Source: Toxoplasma gondii ME49 (Eukaryota; Apicomplexa; Conoidasida; Eucoccidiorida; Sarcocystidae). From it: DNA of 64,000 nt. The position numbers and the translations under genes were made by a program. The notes beneath the pieces are model-generated. The model made no database searches. It saw only the letters and a program-made list of their open reading frames with translations, and was not told the origin of the DNA. Of this stretch, positions 1 to 13,100 are shown in pieces. Position 1 is the first letter of the stretch. Every line of letters starts with the position of its first letter. Where the stretch lies: NCBI RefSeq assembly GCF_000006565.2, contig NC_031468.1:1574747-1638746 (forward strand), in the 5' to 3' direction.

Positions 1-3000
1 CTCGGGATACTCAGACACGCGCCGCGAAACAGAACACGAGCAAAAGGAGGGAGGGACGGGCTGGAGCTGCAGTACCCAGCGGTGGTGGAAGAAAACGCGA
101 GCACCCGATCGACAGTCACGCAGAAGAAAAACAGAAACACTGGGCCACAGAAAGCAGGCAGGTACGGAAAAGAAGCTGAGAGACAGAGTGGCCAGACCCG
201 GAAAAGAAAAGAGAGTGCGGCCGCGAGAGAGGACAGAAAGTTGCACACGCGCTATATGTGTATATATACAGGTGCGGGCGGGTGGAGACTGCGCTGCTGT
301 TCCCCTGCTCGTCCAGCCACGAGACTTTCACGTTTCTGCTGCGAAAGGGACCGGGGAAACGGGAAACATGGACAAAACCGCGTCGAGGAGTGCAAGGGGC
401 TGTCGAGAGAGGAAAAAAACAACCGAAAAGGGCCAAGAAAAGAGAAAACGGTCGGGATTCCGCCGTGTGGAAACAGTTCAGATCCACGCACGCAGGAAGC
501 CCAGAACTAGCGGGTGTTCTGCTCAAGTGTAGGTACACCTCAAAGCAAAGTAACAGTGTCAAAAATCGAAAAATGCCACCTCCATTTCGGATTTGGTTTC
601 TCTCTTAGGCGTGCACAAAGAACAAAGTCTTTCTCACCTATTTCTTATCCTCACCGAGACACAAGGCGTATGCACTGAAAACGCGCCTGCCGCTACGAAA
701 GATACATACATGTAACTGTATGTATGTCCATGTGCGTTTTTTATGGATGCAGATATGTCTATATGAGCACATTCCTTTTCATGCATGTACCTGCAAATAT
801 AGAGGACCACGAGGATGTAGAGAGGAGGACTTTTGTGAGGGAAAGAGGCCTCAGGAAGCACACCCAGAAATAGGGGTTACGTCAGTTGCGCCTGGACTTT
901 CGTTCCCTGCGTGTTTCTGTATCTCTGTTGTGAATCCAAAGTTTCACGAAGACGCATCACGAAAAATTCCTAGCAAAAACAGCTCTTCTCTGAAGAGACA
1001 AATGCCCCGGCGTAAGTGCCTTTGCTCCTTCAGTGCCGGACGAGCTCTCAGCCGAGGCTCTTTCGTGTGCAAGATGGTATGTCATTTAAAGACAGGGCGC
1101 AGAGAAAGCCGGACTTCTGCTTTCCATCTTGCGTGGGTCTTTGTTCGTCGGATCCCAGTTCTCTCTTGCTTTCATGGCCATGTTAAGCGCAGCGAGAACT
1201 ACCGTGGCGCATTGACCATGAATTCGTCATAGCTCTTTGAGAAAGTGACCCCTGCAACACGTACATACAAAGAGACATGCGGCACCACTAACACATGCCC
1301 ATTCGTGATATAAAAATATATTTATATATATTGAGACCTGCACATGCACCTGGTCGGCTGCATGTGTGTATGTTGCGGGTATGTTTGTACTTTGACGTGC
1401 ACATGATTTCGACGCTTTCAAACGTTTTTTCACGTCCAGAAAAGATGTGCAGGACTGCTTTCTTCTGTTCCATAAAGGTGGCTAGTTTTTCGACGCCAAA
1501 AAAGAACGCGCTTGCTTGTTTCATGTCACCTTCAATGAAATATTGATTTCCCTCTGTTCTGTTTGTGCCTTCCGCGGCGAGTGGCTTTGTCACACAGGCA
1601 CCGTTAGCCTTCGCTTTTTCGTGTCTTTCCCTGATTTCAAGACGGCGAACAGTTTAAAGCGGTGAGGACCTCTGCGCGTGGTTCTGTTTCTCAACCGACA
1701 TCGGACCAGCAGTCTCGGATGTATCAACTTGGACTCGCGAATTCTACACACTTGAGGAGGGAACACAGGTGCCGACAGATCGATACATACTTCCACACTC
1801 TAGACCAGTCTTCCGTCCACAGAAAACTCCCCCGCCGCGCTCAGCCGCGTCTCGCGGAACAGACACCACCTTAGGATTCGCCAAAGTGCGCAACGCACCA
1901 GTTGATTCTGCGTTCTTCTGCGGAAACAGCGACAGAACCTGCGACTGGAAGGACACAGCCACGCGACCCGACACCTTCGCAGCACTGAACCGACGGTTCT
2001 CGTGTACACGATTCCCTCTCCCGGGAAACGGTACACTTCTTGCTGTGTGTGAGTGCGTGTGGGTGTGAGTCAGTGTAGATCGCTGTTGAACTCCAGTTGA
2101 GAGATGCGGACAACGAAGTTCTCCACAGTTGCTGGGCACCACCACCCCACTACTGTACTGAAAAGACAGCGAAAAGTCTGAATTTCAACGTGCAACCACG
2201 TCCAGGTTTCCCCAAATTGTCTCCATGTTCTAGGCATGGAGGGGATCTCGTCTGAAGCACGCGATCCTCGTCTTTTTGCCTGCCAGTCTCGTGTAAGAGG
2301 CGTTCGCTGTTTCTCTCGACATTTTAACAAGCACATGTGGGGCGCGGAAAGGGAGTTTGCGTGTAGATGCGCTCCACAGAAAGTGTCTGCGGCTTCGGGT
2401 CTGACTTGCATGTTCGGATAAGAGGTTGGGCGGCCCCTGCACGTCGTCCCGGGGGTGCTAACGGGTACCTCGCCTGTCTCCTTTTTTGCGGTTTCTTTTC
2501 GAGGGTGAGAAGCAGCAGGGGCGCAAGTGAGTGGAACGCCGCGAGTCAAAGGCAGCGCGCCCTTTGCAGAGCAAAACGGTAGGTTGGAGGAGAACCGGCG
2601 CGAGACAGAATGGAGAAAGTCGGGCTGCGGTTTTTGACCTCTACCAGGCAGAGCGACGCACAACAGCTACATCTGGAAATAGATGTGCGCGTACCGAAGA
2701 CGCGGGAGCACACAGTCAGGCGCAAGGCTGAAAAGGAGGTGGTGGCTTTTTCCGTCAAAAGAGACTGCAGAAAAAGCACGTTTTTGTACAGATCCCGGGG
2801 GAAGTATCGCCGCCAAGCGTTCTCATCGTTGGGCTGCTTCCGCGCGATCTCGGTTTCTCTGCTACCAGCATCCAAGCTCGCGTAGCCCGAGCCTGCGTTT
2901 TCTGGCAAAAAACTCCTGACCTTTGCGCCTGCTTTTTCGGGAGTATCTGGCGACTCGCCGGTTGCTGAGCACGTTGTCTGCGTTCACGTCTTTCATCTGC

Positions 3001-4006
3001 GACTCCTTTTGCCCACTTTCTGTGAGTGACTTCTTTCTCCGCCTGTGTGCTGCGCTGACATCTGCCGCTGTCCCGTCTCGCGTTGAAGAAACGCGCGCGC
3101 TCAACCTGCAGAACTCGCCTCGAGCGTACCCATTTTCGCCTGCAAGAAACGCTGAAAGCAAGACCCGTCCGTCTTCGACAGAGAGAGAAGGACACCGCCG
3201 ACGGCGGTCCCGAGTTTCAGCTCTCCGGCTGAACAAATACCGGCGATTCTCCGCGGCCACACACCTTTGCAAAGCGCAACTCGGTCTCCGGAAACTCGGC
3301 GTGAACCTGAGATGTACACACACCTGACTTCGTGGCGGCCAGAATGGACTGCCCGGGATTTTCGAAGTCGCACTGATTCCCGAATTTTTCCACACTTTCG
3401 AGGCCGCATTTTTTCCTTGTCCTCTCTCCGACCGCCTCTGTGTCTGCCAAGACATCCGGGAGAAACGCGACGTTTTCCCGGTCCACCCGCCTTACGTCTC
3501 GTCTCCCCGGCAACCCAGGCTCCTTTTCACTGACTCCCCTTGAGAAGCAGCAGGAGAACGTTGAAGCGCGTTTTGTGCGCCTGGAGCTTCTGCTGTCGCC
3601 TCAGACACGAAAGGCACCTCGAGGGCCAAAGCGAAGAAGGATTGCAGCCATCACGCGTGATCGCGAGCTGATATAGAGACTTCGCTTTCGACGTCCCTCT
3701 TCTGTTCGGATTCTCGAGCTGCTTCCTCCTCTGCATGAGGGAGACCCTTCCCACTGTTTGACGACGACGCGGCTGCTCCGCCCGTTTCTCGGTTCCTTCG
3801 TTCTTTTTCTTTGCTTTGTACCCCGCGCTTTTCTCCCGCGAGAAGCGTGAAACCGGACACAAAGACACTTGTGCAGGTCCGTTTTCTCCTCGCATCCGTC
3901 TGCGGACTCCTTCCTTCACAGGCTGTGCCGGTCTCTCTCTGTCTCCGGGTCTCGTTTTTCGTGTCTCTCTCTTTGCTGGTCGCCTACCACTCTGGCGAGA
4001 CTCCCC
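1..4006. other. 5' flank of the branching-enzyme gene, no gene recognised
   Basis: I see no convincing coding exon here. The open frames present are short, lie on both strands and lack recognisable motifs or consistent splice phases. The stretch holds AT-rich microsatellite patches around 250-275, 690-725 and 1310-1332. It presumably carries the promoter and 5' untranslated region of the downstream plus-strand gene, but I could not locate a start site. Confidence 0.5.
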
Positions 4007-7000
4007 ATGGCTCTTCCGACTTCGGAGCTGTCTCCCCCTGGCGGGGTGGCTGAGAGCTCGCACTTGAACGGAGATCCTTTCCAAGAAAGACAGCAGTACA
4101 TCACCAAATGCCCGAGCTGCTCCTTTCTTCGCTTCTCGCCTCCGGACTGCAGCTCAGTGGAAACGGCCTACGCGACAGACGTGACTGTCTTCGAGGTAAA
4201 CGCACCCTGCGAAGCTGCAGAGCGAGTGAAGCCTTTCGCGTCCCACAGTGTCGGAGGTCGATTCGAAATGCACACCAGCGGGGTGTCTCCAGGCGTCTCC
4301 TCTCGCTGTCGACTGCCGCCTTCTCCTGGTGGCTCTCCAGGTGTCTCCGCGGGTATAGGCTATCCCTGCGAGTCCCGTTTTCGTTCCGATAGAATGCATC
4401 GCCGAGATCTGTTCATCTGTCGAGAAGGCCTCGCCAGAGATGCACAGATCCTGCAATTCCAGATGTCTAAATACGCACTTTTGTCCGCAGATCCGTGGTC
4501 TCCGTTTCTCTGCGGATCTGTTTCGTCTATGGATCTGGACGTTTTTACGAATAAACATGTGCCCACACATCCACATGAATTCCCAGCAGAAAAGGACGCA
4601 GGTGTACATACAGGAAATTCTTTTCTCCAGGACAAAACTCGCTTTTAAGCCGACCCTGTTTGTCTTTGTCCCGAACCCCACCACTGAACGACACGTTAGG
4701 GAGCTCCACAGAACTTGATGTTCTGTTTTAACTCCCCGTGGTAAAACGATGTAGAATGGCGGAAGAAAGTTGAAGAGTGAAGCAGTGGGTGGGCGTTAGG
4801 CACCGAGCAGCCAGTATCCTTTCTTCTAGAAAGAACTTTACGAGCACTTTGTTTGAAGCAAAGAAATGGATGAGAGGGCCTGCTTCTCTGGCTGAACCGT
4901 CTGAGATGTAGCGGGTCCGCAGACGCAGTTTCTTTTCGGCTTAACCTTTCTGTTCACTTCTTGCTGTTGGCTTTCGTTGTGAATGCCACCACCTTTATTT
5001 CACTGGTGTCTGTTTCCAGAGAGACCAAGGCATCCTCGTGGAGAGTTTCCTGGAGTTCACGCGCGCCGTCAGAGGAACGCAGTTGCAGCTGCTTCGGGAG
5101 GAGTCGCCTTTGAGTTCCGCTTCCGAGCATCGCCTCTCGGTGCCTTCTTTGTCAACGTCTCTGACGCCAGGCTCCGAGAAAGAAGCGACTCGCTGCCTGT
5201 ATCGCATTGTGGAGGGCGGTTTCCGAGAAACGTTTCCTCCCATCCCTCACAGCCTTCACTATCCAGACAGCGTTTCGCTGTCTTCTCCCAAGAGCGGCAA
5301 GAGCCGCAGCGAGGCTGTCGAGGTGACGGTGTCCACGGCAGTCTCGCCCTCGACTCTCTCGCTGCCTCTCGGCGAAAGTTACAGCGAGAACTTTTCTCCC
5401 CACTCTGCTCTGTCGCACGCAGAAGCCGCCGCTGCGGTCGCGGCCCGCGTCGACGCCGCGAGAAGCTCCGCCGCCGTCGCTCTGCCCGGCCAGCTCAACG
5501 CCCTCGCTTCCCACCTCGAGCACCGGCTGTACAGACATCGGACGGCTGCGCGCCAGACCGACGGGTCCCCGGCTCCGGGGACCTCTCGCTCGGAGGAGCG
5601 GAAGACTGCGCCGCGTCCGTCGGTCTCGCAGGAGGACGAAGAAGACTTTTTCGCGGGAGAAGAAGCGAAGAGAGACGGCAGCGACAACCTAGACGACCGC
5701 GTGCGAAAGTTCCGCGTGCTCGTCGCTGGCGCCCTCCTGCCGGGCGTCCTCGACGGCACTGCGGTGTACGTACAGGAGGCGAGGATCCGCGAAGCCGAGG
5801 GAACGCAGGGAGAGCTGAACTTCGCGGGAGGAGAGAAGAGACAGACGGAGGAGGAAGAGAAGGAAGACGAGGCGAGCGTCGCTTTGGACAACGCAGACTT
5901 TTGCACGAAGCAGGGCCGCAAAAAGACGCAAAATTCGGGAATCACCGCTGAAGCGCTGCTGCAGGATCTTCTCCACGACTTCGCCTACGGAGGCCTCTTC
6001 AGCTGTGTTGGAGGCAGACCAGAGGAGGTACGAGCGGCGACCCGGGAGAGGACTTGAGAGTTGATTTGTAAAAGATTCCCTCTCGGAGGGAGGTGGTGAA
6101 AGCCTCGCAAGCATCAACTTCTTCCCGTTCAGCTTCACCACCCGCGCTTTGCTTTCGCTCGAACACTGTGGACGCCTAGAAGCCTTGACAGACAGCTGTC
6201 TCCTTCCTGGTTCGCTAGTCTCAGGGTCGCAGGACCTTTCTGTTTATATTTGGGACGTCGCCGAGCGAGCTCTCAGAGCGAAAACAACGCATGGATGAGT
6301 CTTTTGCGGGTCGGGACTTTTAAATCTGTTCAAGGAGAAGTGCAGTTGCGTGCAGGACTGTTTCTACATTTCAGTGGAATTCGTTGGAGACAAAAAAGAA
6401 GGAGGAACTCTGGCAAAGACCGTGTTCATCCCGCGTTTGTTGTGCTTGCAGAGAGACGAGACTCAGGCAGAGACGTCTGGGACAGAGAGAACCCAGAAGA
6501 CGGTGGAGGCGAGTGTCGTTGCACTGCTGGAAGCTCCGAAAGAGAAGGACCTGGGTGGACAGTCATCCGAGGGCGAGTCACGCGAAACAACGCCCAAGTT
6601 GTTTCTCTACTTCCACTTCAAAACGTAGGACAAACAGATCGACTCCGTCTCTTTGGCACGACTCTTTGCTTCTTTCTTTTTTTGCCTGTTAGCTCCGACG
6701 AGATGGTGCATGCAGTGGCCAATCCCGACCAATGGCAACCTTCCAGGAGGCGCTGGGTGCCTTCTGTCTTTTTCGGTGCCTCTGTCTAGTGTCCTTTCCA
6801 CTTCCTCTTTCTTCCCCCTCTTCGTCTCCCGTGTTCACCTGTCCACTTCTGTACGCTCCTTTTCTGTGTCGTTTTTTTCAGCTCCGACGAGATGAAGCAT
6901 GCGCTCGAGAGCTCCGAGTGGGCGGGGTTCCAGGCAGCGTTGCAGAGCCTCTGTGTCTCCGGCTCTCTGACGTCGAGGCTTTTCCACGGCGTCGCTCATT

Positions 7001-7117
7001 CGCGCCGTGAGATCACAGGCGCCTGCGCTCCTGCGGTCCTCGACGTTTCTCCTCACTCACAGGAGGTGTGTCTAATCATCCGCACATACACGGACATGTA
7101 TATACATATATACATAC

Positions 7118-7149
<32 letters not shown>

Positions 7150-10100
7150 GTAAATGCACATATGTGTCTGTGCATGTGTAATTCTTTCTATGTGTACCAC
7201 GTCTCTGTGTATACACACGCACGAATGGATGTATACATATATTCATAAATATATATGTATGTATACCGTTGTATATTTTTGTTTGCAAGTCCCTTTTGCG
7301 TTTTGCGCTTCAGCCGACGCCGTTTGTGCCTCCTCAGGAGCAGGCCGCGGGTCCCCGGCGTGACACGTTCGACTGGTCGACGCAGTTGGACGGGAGCGCC
7401 GTCGTTCAGGAGGATCCGCGGCTGCGGGATGTGGTGGACCAGCTGCAGCATCGCTTCGGCCATCTCCGTCGCGTGATTGAAAGCATTACAAGGAAGTTTG
7501 GAAGCCTCGAGACCTTTGCGAGCGGCCACAAGGTCTTTGGATTCCAGAGAGTCGAAGCAGACAGAGGGTACGCGCGGAGGCCCCGTTGGCCACAGTTATT
7601 TACCTCTCCGTTTTTCTTCGAGCGAGGAAGGCCGAGGACTCTGTCCGTTTCGGGGAGGGAGGGGGGCGGGGTCTACGGAAACGACTTGGTTGTTTCTATA
7701 GAGACGTTTGCATGAAAAAAGTGCTCTGGTGGCGGACACCGCCGCGAAGGCAGAGGAAGGAAGAGTCGCCAGTGTCGCAATCTCCACAGGGCACTCACTG
7801 TCCGTGCGTCAACCTTTTCACAGACATACACGCTTGTCCTCACAGGGTCCATGGGGAGGTCCGCGACCCTTCTGTCGACTTAGATCTGTCGTCTGTCTGT
7901 ACACATATACATCTGAATAACGCTTGTATCTATCTACCTATCTGATCCTGTATCGGTGTCTCTCTCTCCGTTTACCTTTGCATTTTTATCTGTGTTTTTT
8001 TTATCTATACGTCGATATTCATCGCCACCTCAGTGTGTCTGTGTGTGTGGCGCCGTGGCGCTGCGTCTGCACATCGGTTGGGGTTGCACCAAAACCGAGA
8101 CGAGCATGCGATTCAGCAGCCAAGTTTACGGAGATCCAAATGTATGCACTTGTGGACATCCTTTTTCTAGGCGCCCTGGAGGCTGGTCCTATCGAGAGTG
8201 GCTGCCGCATGCGTCGCAAGTATTTCTCTTTGGAGATTTCAACGAGTGGAATCGAACGTCGCACCCTCTGCAGCGTGAGCCGCGCGACGCCTCTCCCTTC
8301 TTCTTCGAGACTGAACTTGGGCTCGACTCGGAGGTCGCGACAGAGAGAGGGTCTGCTGAAGGAGACAAACGCACGCAAGAAGGAGGCGTCTGGAGTCTCT
8401 TTATTCCAGACCACGCCGACGGCTCTTGGGCGCTCCCCCATCGGTGAGTTTACACCGTCTGTTCGCACTCTCTCTGACCGCGGAGACACGCGTCACTTCG
8501 GCTTCTGCCCTTGCTTCTCTTCTTCACCCGGCGACAGACGCTCTCCCGTTCTGCTGCGCCTCTTCCGTTTCGCAGTCTGTCGCCTCGTCACTGGAGAGCT
8601 ATTGGTCCGGCCCGCTCTGTCTCTTCCCGTCTCTTCCCCCCCCCCTGCGTTTTTGTCTCCGTCGGACTCTCTATCTTGCTTTTTCGTCTTTCTCTCTGAG
8701 TCGGTGCGCGTTCACGGTGTCTCTCAGCAGGTCTTCTCTCAGGTGCACAGACACCGTCGTTCCGCGACGTTCTCGTTGCTTGCTTCAGATCGCGCGTGCG
8801 AGTTCGAGTGGTTTCTGCGAACGGAGAAGACTTTGACCGTGTGCCTGCCTGGGCGACTGTCACATGGAAAGGCGAGGCGTCCAAGTTATTCAACGCCGTC
8901 ATTTGGAAGCCGCCGCGCGAAGTGAGAGTCTCTGTCGTCGAACGCAGTGTTGCAGAAACGGAGAGGTCGTCTCTGGGTTTTACCTCACATGAAGACTCAA
9001 ACGCTCTTTCAGCGCCGCCCTCTTCTCGTCGGAACAGAGGCACGAATTCGTCTGTTTTTTACGCTTGCGTTTGCGTATTGGTGTAAGGAAGAGTTCTGCT
9101 TCTTCTCAAGCAGTATTCCGTTTCTCTCCCCGTCGTTTTGTTGCGATGTAAAAGACTGGAAACCTGCGTCACTCGCTTCATTTTTGCTTCGGCTGTCGTC
9201 TGCTTCAGAGCCTGAGAGATCCCGGGTGGCCGTGGCGCGGGCAGCAACTTTGTTCTCGCCCTGTCTCCCGCTCGAGTGCAGCTTGTCCGCCTCCGTCTCG
9301 TTTGCGGGCCTTCCTCTCATTGAGGGCAGTAGGAGTTTTCTCTCTGCATGCACCTGAATTTCTTGCCTTCGCAGGAGGAGTACGTCTGCCGCCACCCCAG
9401 CCCCACCGCGGGGACTCTGGAGGCCGCGCCTCGCGTCTACGAAGCCCACATCGGGGCAAGCGACCCCAGCGGAGAGCGACTGGGGACCTACTCCGACTTC
9501 GTCGACGTCGTCCTCCCGCGCATCAAACGACTCGGCTACAACACAGTGCTGGTCAGGAGAAGCGGCAGCGGGAGAGAAGACGCAAGAGGAAAGAGGAAAC
9601 GGAAACAGAGGGCAGAAGAAGGGGAAAAGAAGACAGAGAACGAGGGAGAGGAGAAGAAACAGGAGCGTCAGTGGTGCGTGTTCTTGTCTTCCTTGTTTAT
9701 CGTTAGAGTGTGTGGCTCGCGTCTCCTTTCTTGCCTGTGGCGTCTGGGCTTCGGCGTTCGAGGCGTCGCTTCTCTTTTCTGCACCTCTTGTCGAGGTTTC
9801 CTTTTCCTTCTCTCCCATTTTCAGCTCAACGGCGTCATTGAGCATGCAGACTACGCGTCGTTTGGATTCTACGTGTCCAGCCCGTTCGCGGTGAGCAGCC
9901 GCTTCGGGACTCCCGAGGAGTTTCGCCGCCTCGTCGACTCCGCGCATGCAATCGGTCTGAGAGTTCTGCTCTCCATTTACCACTCACATGTCTCGCGGAA
10001 CGCTCTGGAGGGCCTCGGGAACATGGACGGTTGTGAGTCGACTTACTTTTTGGATGGCGACGCTGGCACCAATGCGGAGTGGCAGGAAGCGAAGTTGTTC

Positions 10101-13100
10101 GACTTTGGAAAAACCGAAGTCCTCAGGTATCTCCTCTCAAACATCAAGTTCTTCGTCGACGTCTACAAGTAAGTCTGGGTCGACAACGCCTCACGGTTTC
10201 GGGGTGGAGGCGCCGGGTCTTGGAGCAGCGTGTCCGGTGAAAAGTCCATAGCGTCGAAAGTCGAGTCTCCGTAGGAACTCATCACGTCATAGCAAAAACT
10301 AGCGGAAAAACGCGACTTCCACCTTTGAGCTGCAGTTTGAAAGGTAGCTCTAAAACTCCCCCGAATGCGAAACGCGCGCCAAAACCCACAGTCGCTGGAA
10401 AGGCGCTTCGACGAAGTCCGAACACTTGCTGGGGACGGTCCAATCACGAGTTCACACATGCATCTTGGCAGGTAGCAGAATCGACATCCCGTCCCGCGCG
10501 CGCCCTTGACGCAGCCGCTATGGACCCGATGAGTTGGAGAGAGACTCGCGTATTCGTTTTACATTTCAAACGTGCCTGACGAGAAACAGTTTCGACCGTG
10601 GGCCAGGGAAACTGGAGAGCGAAAAACGGTCAACTGTCGGGGTCCTCCAGGAGGGAGGTCGAGACCGAGGCGGTCTCTCGACGTTAAGGCGATCTTTTCT
10701 CCAGTGGGGGGAAAGGATTTGAAGACGCGAAGGCGGCAGGAAGAAAGAGACTCTGTCTGATCTGCTGCGTTCCTCTTGTTTTCTCGCGCTTTTCCGTGTG
10801 TACAGCGTGGACGGCTTCCGATTCGAAGGCGTCACCTCGATGCTGTACACGCACCACGGGACAGCTCGACGCTTCGATCCGTTTGACTACGGGGCGTACT
10901 TCGAGCCAGGGTCTCTGCAGGCCTCGTCACTCCTCTACCTCTCCATCGCCAACTCGCTTCTCGCTTCCCTGCTGCCCTCGCCGCGCCGTCTGTCGATCGC
11001 AAACGAATGGTCTGCTTTTCCGACGCTCTGCCGGCGCGTCGACACGGGTGGGCTTGGCTTCGACTTCCGCCACGAAGGCGGCTGGGCGCAGAAACTCCGC
11101 GCGCAACTCCAGCAACTCGGCGGCCGCTCCTGGCGCCTGAACGAACTGGTGTGGACGGTCGCCAGCAAGCCGAACACGGAGAAGGTTCTTGCTGCATTCG
11201 AGGATGCAGACACAACGCGACGGTGCAAACGGTAACGACCTCCACTTGCTCGAACGTTCCGGACTCTCCGCGCTTCTTCTTTCTCTTCTTCTTTTTCTTC
11301 TTCTTTCTCTTCCTCTTTCTCTTCTTCTTTCTCTTCTCCTCTGTCGTCTTTTGCTTCTTCTTCGTCTTCTCTGTCTGGTTCTCTCTTGTGTTTGGGGGTT
11401 CTGAAGGTTCGTCGTGGTGCGTTTCTGCGTTTCAGGCCTTTGTCGGTGGCTCTGTTTTCATGGGAGTCGCTGCACACGCATGCAGTTGGAGGCGTCGCGC
11501 CGCATGTGACGGAGTTGGCGGCGGGGTTGGCGCGTCAGGGCCATGAGGTGCATATTTTTGTCCGCGCGACCGGCATGGAGGCGGTGACGACAGTCCACTT
11601 CGACGTCACATATCACCAGTGCACCTTCAACCTCGACAGAGACTTCGTGAAGGAAATGGGGAACATGTGCGACAGCTTCGTCCAAAGGCTCCTCCAAGTC
11701 GAGGCCTCCAGAGGCGAAACCTTCGACATCTGCCATGCACACGATTGGCTCGCTGCCCGCGCAATGGTTCGAGCCAAACAGCTGGTGAGCCGACCACAGC
11801 GAGCAAAGAGAAACCAGAGAAACCGAGAGGAAACGGGGAGAAGAGAGGCGACAGGAAGAAGTGAAGAAGAAGAAGAAGGTGGGGAACAGGGAGGAACAAC
11901 GAGCAGGAAGACGGAGCGTGAGATTCGGCTGCAGGCGCCAAACCGAGTGTAATATGCATATCTTTTTATCTGCACTCCAGCTAAACAGGTATCCGTTTCG
12001 CGTTTCAGACAAATGAGTATCAGCGTGCACAGAGGCCTCCTCGCGGAATCAGGAATTTCGAGGAGGTCGCGTTCAGTCCAAGGGCAAGTCGTGATTTAGC
12101 TTGTAAATGTCCGGAGCACTTGCTCCGTTTTTGCGGGACGTTTGCCTTCGAGAACGTCGTGGGTTCTCTCTCGACCACGAGAGAGGGTGTGGCGAAGCGC
12201 GAGGAAGGGGCGCAGAGAGGAAAGCTCTTCCGGGCAGGCTTGTGTTTCATCGGCGCGCTCTCGATTCGGTTTTCCTCCAGTTTCAGTCGTTTCAGTTGCA
12301 GCGACTTGAAAAGAAAGAGCGGGGTCGACTCCCCGTGCTGAGGCGAAAACGAGAGAGCTCCCTGAGATCGAGAACATGTTTTACACAATTTGCATGCGGT
12401 CTCTCTCCACCAGGGCAGGACGGCAGTCATGACAATGCACTCGACAGAATTCGGACGCTGCGGAAACAACGCTTACGGCGGAGTTTCGAAGAGCATTCGC
12501 GACATCGAAGGTGGGGAAACCACACACGAGAACGTCACAAAAAGATAGATTAGACAGAAAAGAGAGAACATCTGCAAGATGAGAAAGACGGGGGCGGAAG
12601 AGAGTGGAACAAATGTAGAAAGGAAGAGTCGAGCACGCAGAAACAGACACCCACACATGGAGAGATTCGACAAGTCGACATCTCTCGATCCGCATTTGCT
12701 GATGCTTCCCTTCTTGAACGCGTGAGCCTGGGTCGCGTGGAAACTCCTGAACGCGTTGCTTTCCTTTCCTCTTTTGTGGGTTCTCATTCGACTTTTTTCG
12801 TTCGTTTTCTTCTACCGCCCTTCTCTCTCTCTCTCTGCCGCGCGCGGTCTCTCCTCTTGTGCTGGTCTCTCTTCTTGTGCTGGTCTTTTTTCCTCGGTCA
12901 CGCCTTTTTCTTCCTTCTCGCGTTTCTTCGCCGACCGTTCTCTCTCTTGTATGCCTTTCATTCGTCTTCCACTTTTCGCTTTCTCCGCTTCATCCTGTCC
13001 ACCCGCTTCTTCTCCTCTTTCGCGCCTGCGCGCGTTTCCGCCTCTCTCCGCAGCTGAGGCATGTCACATGGCCGACCGCGTCATCTGCGTCAGCGGCGTG

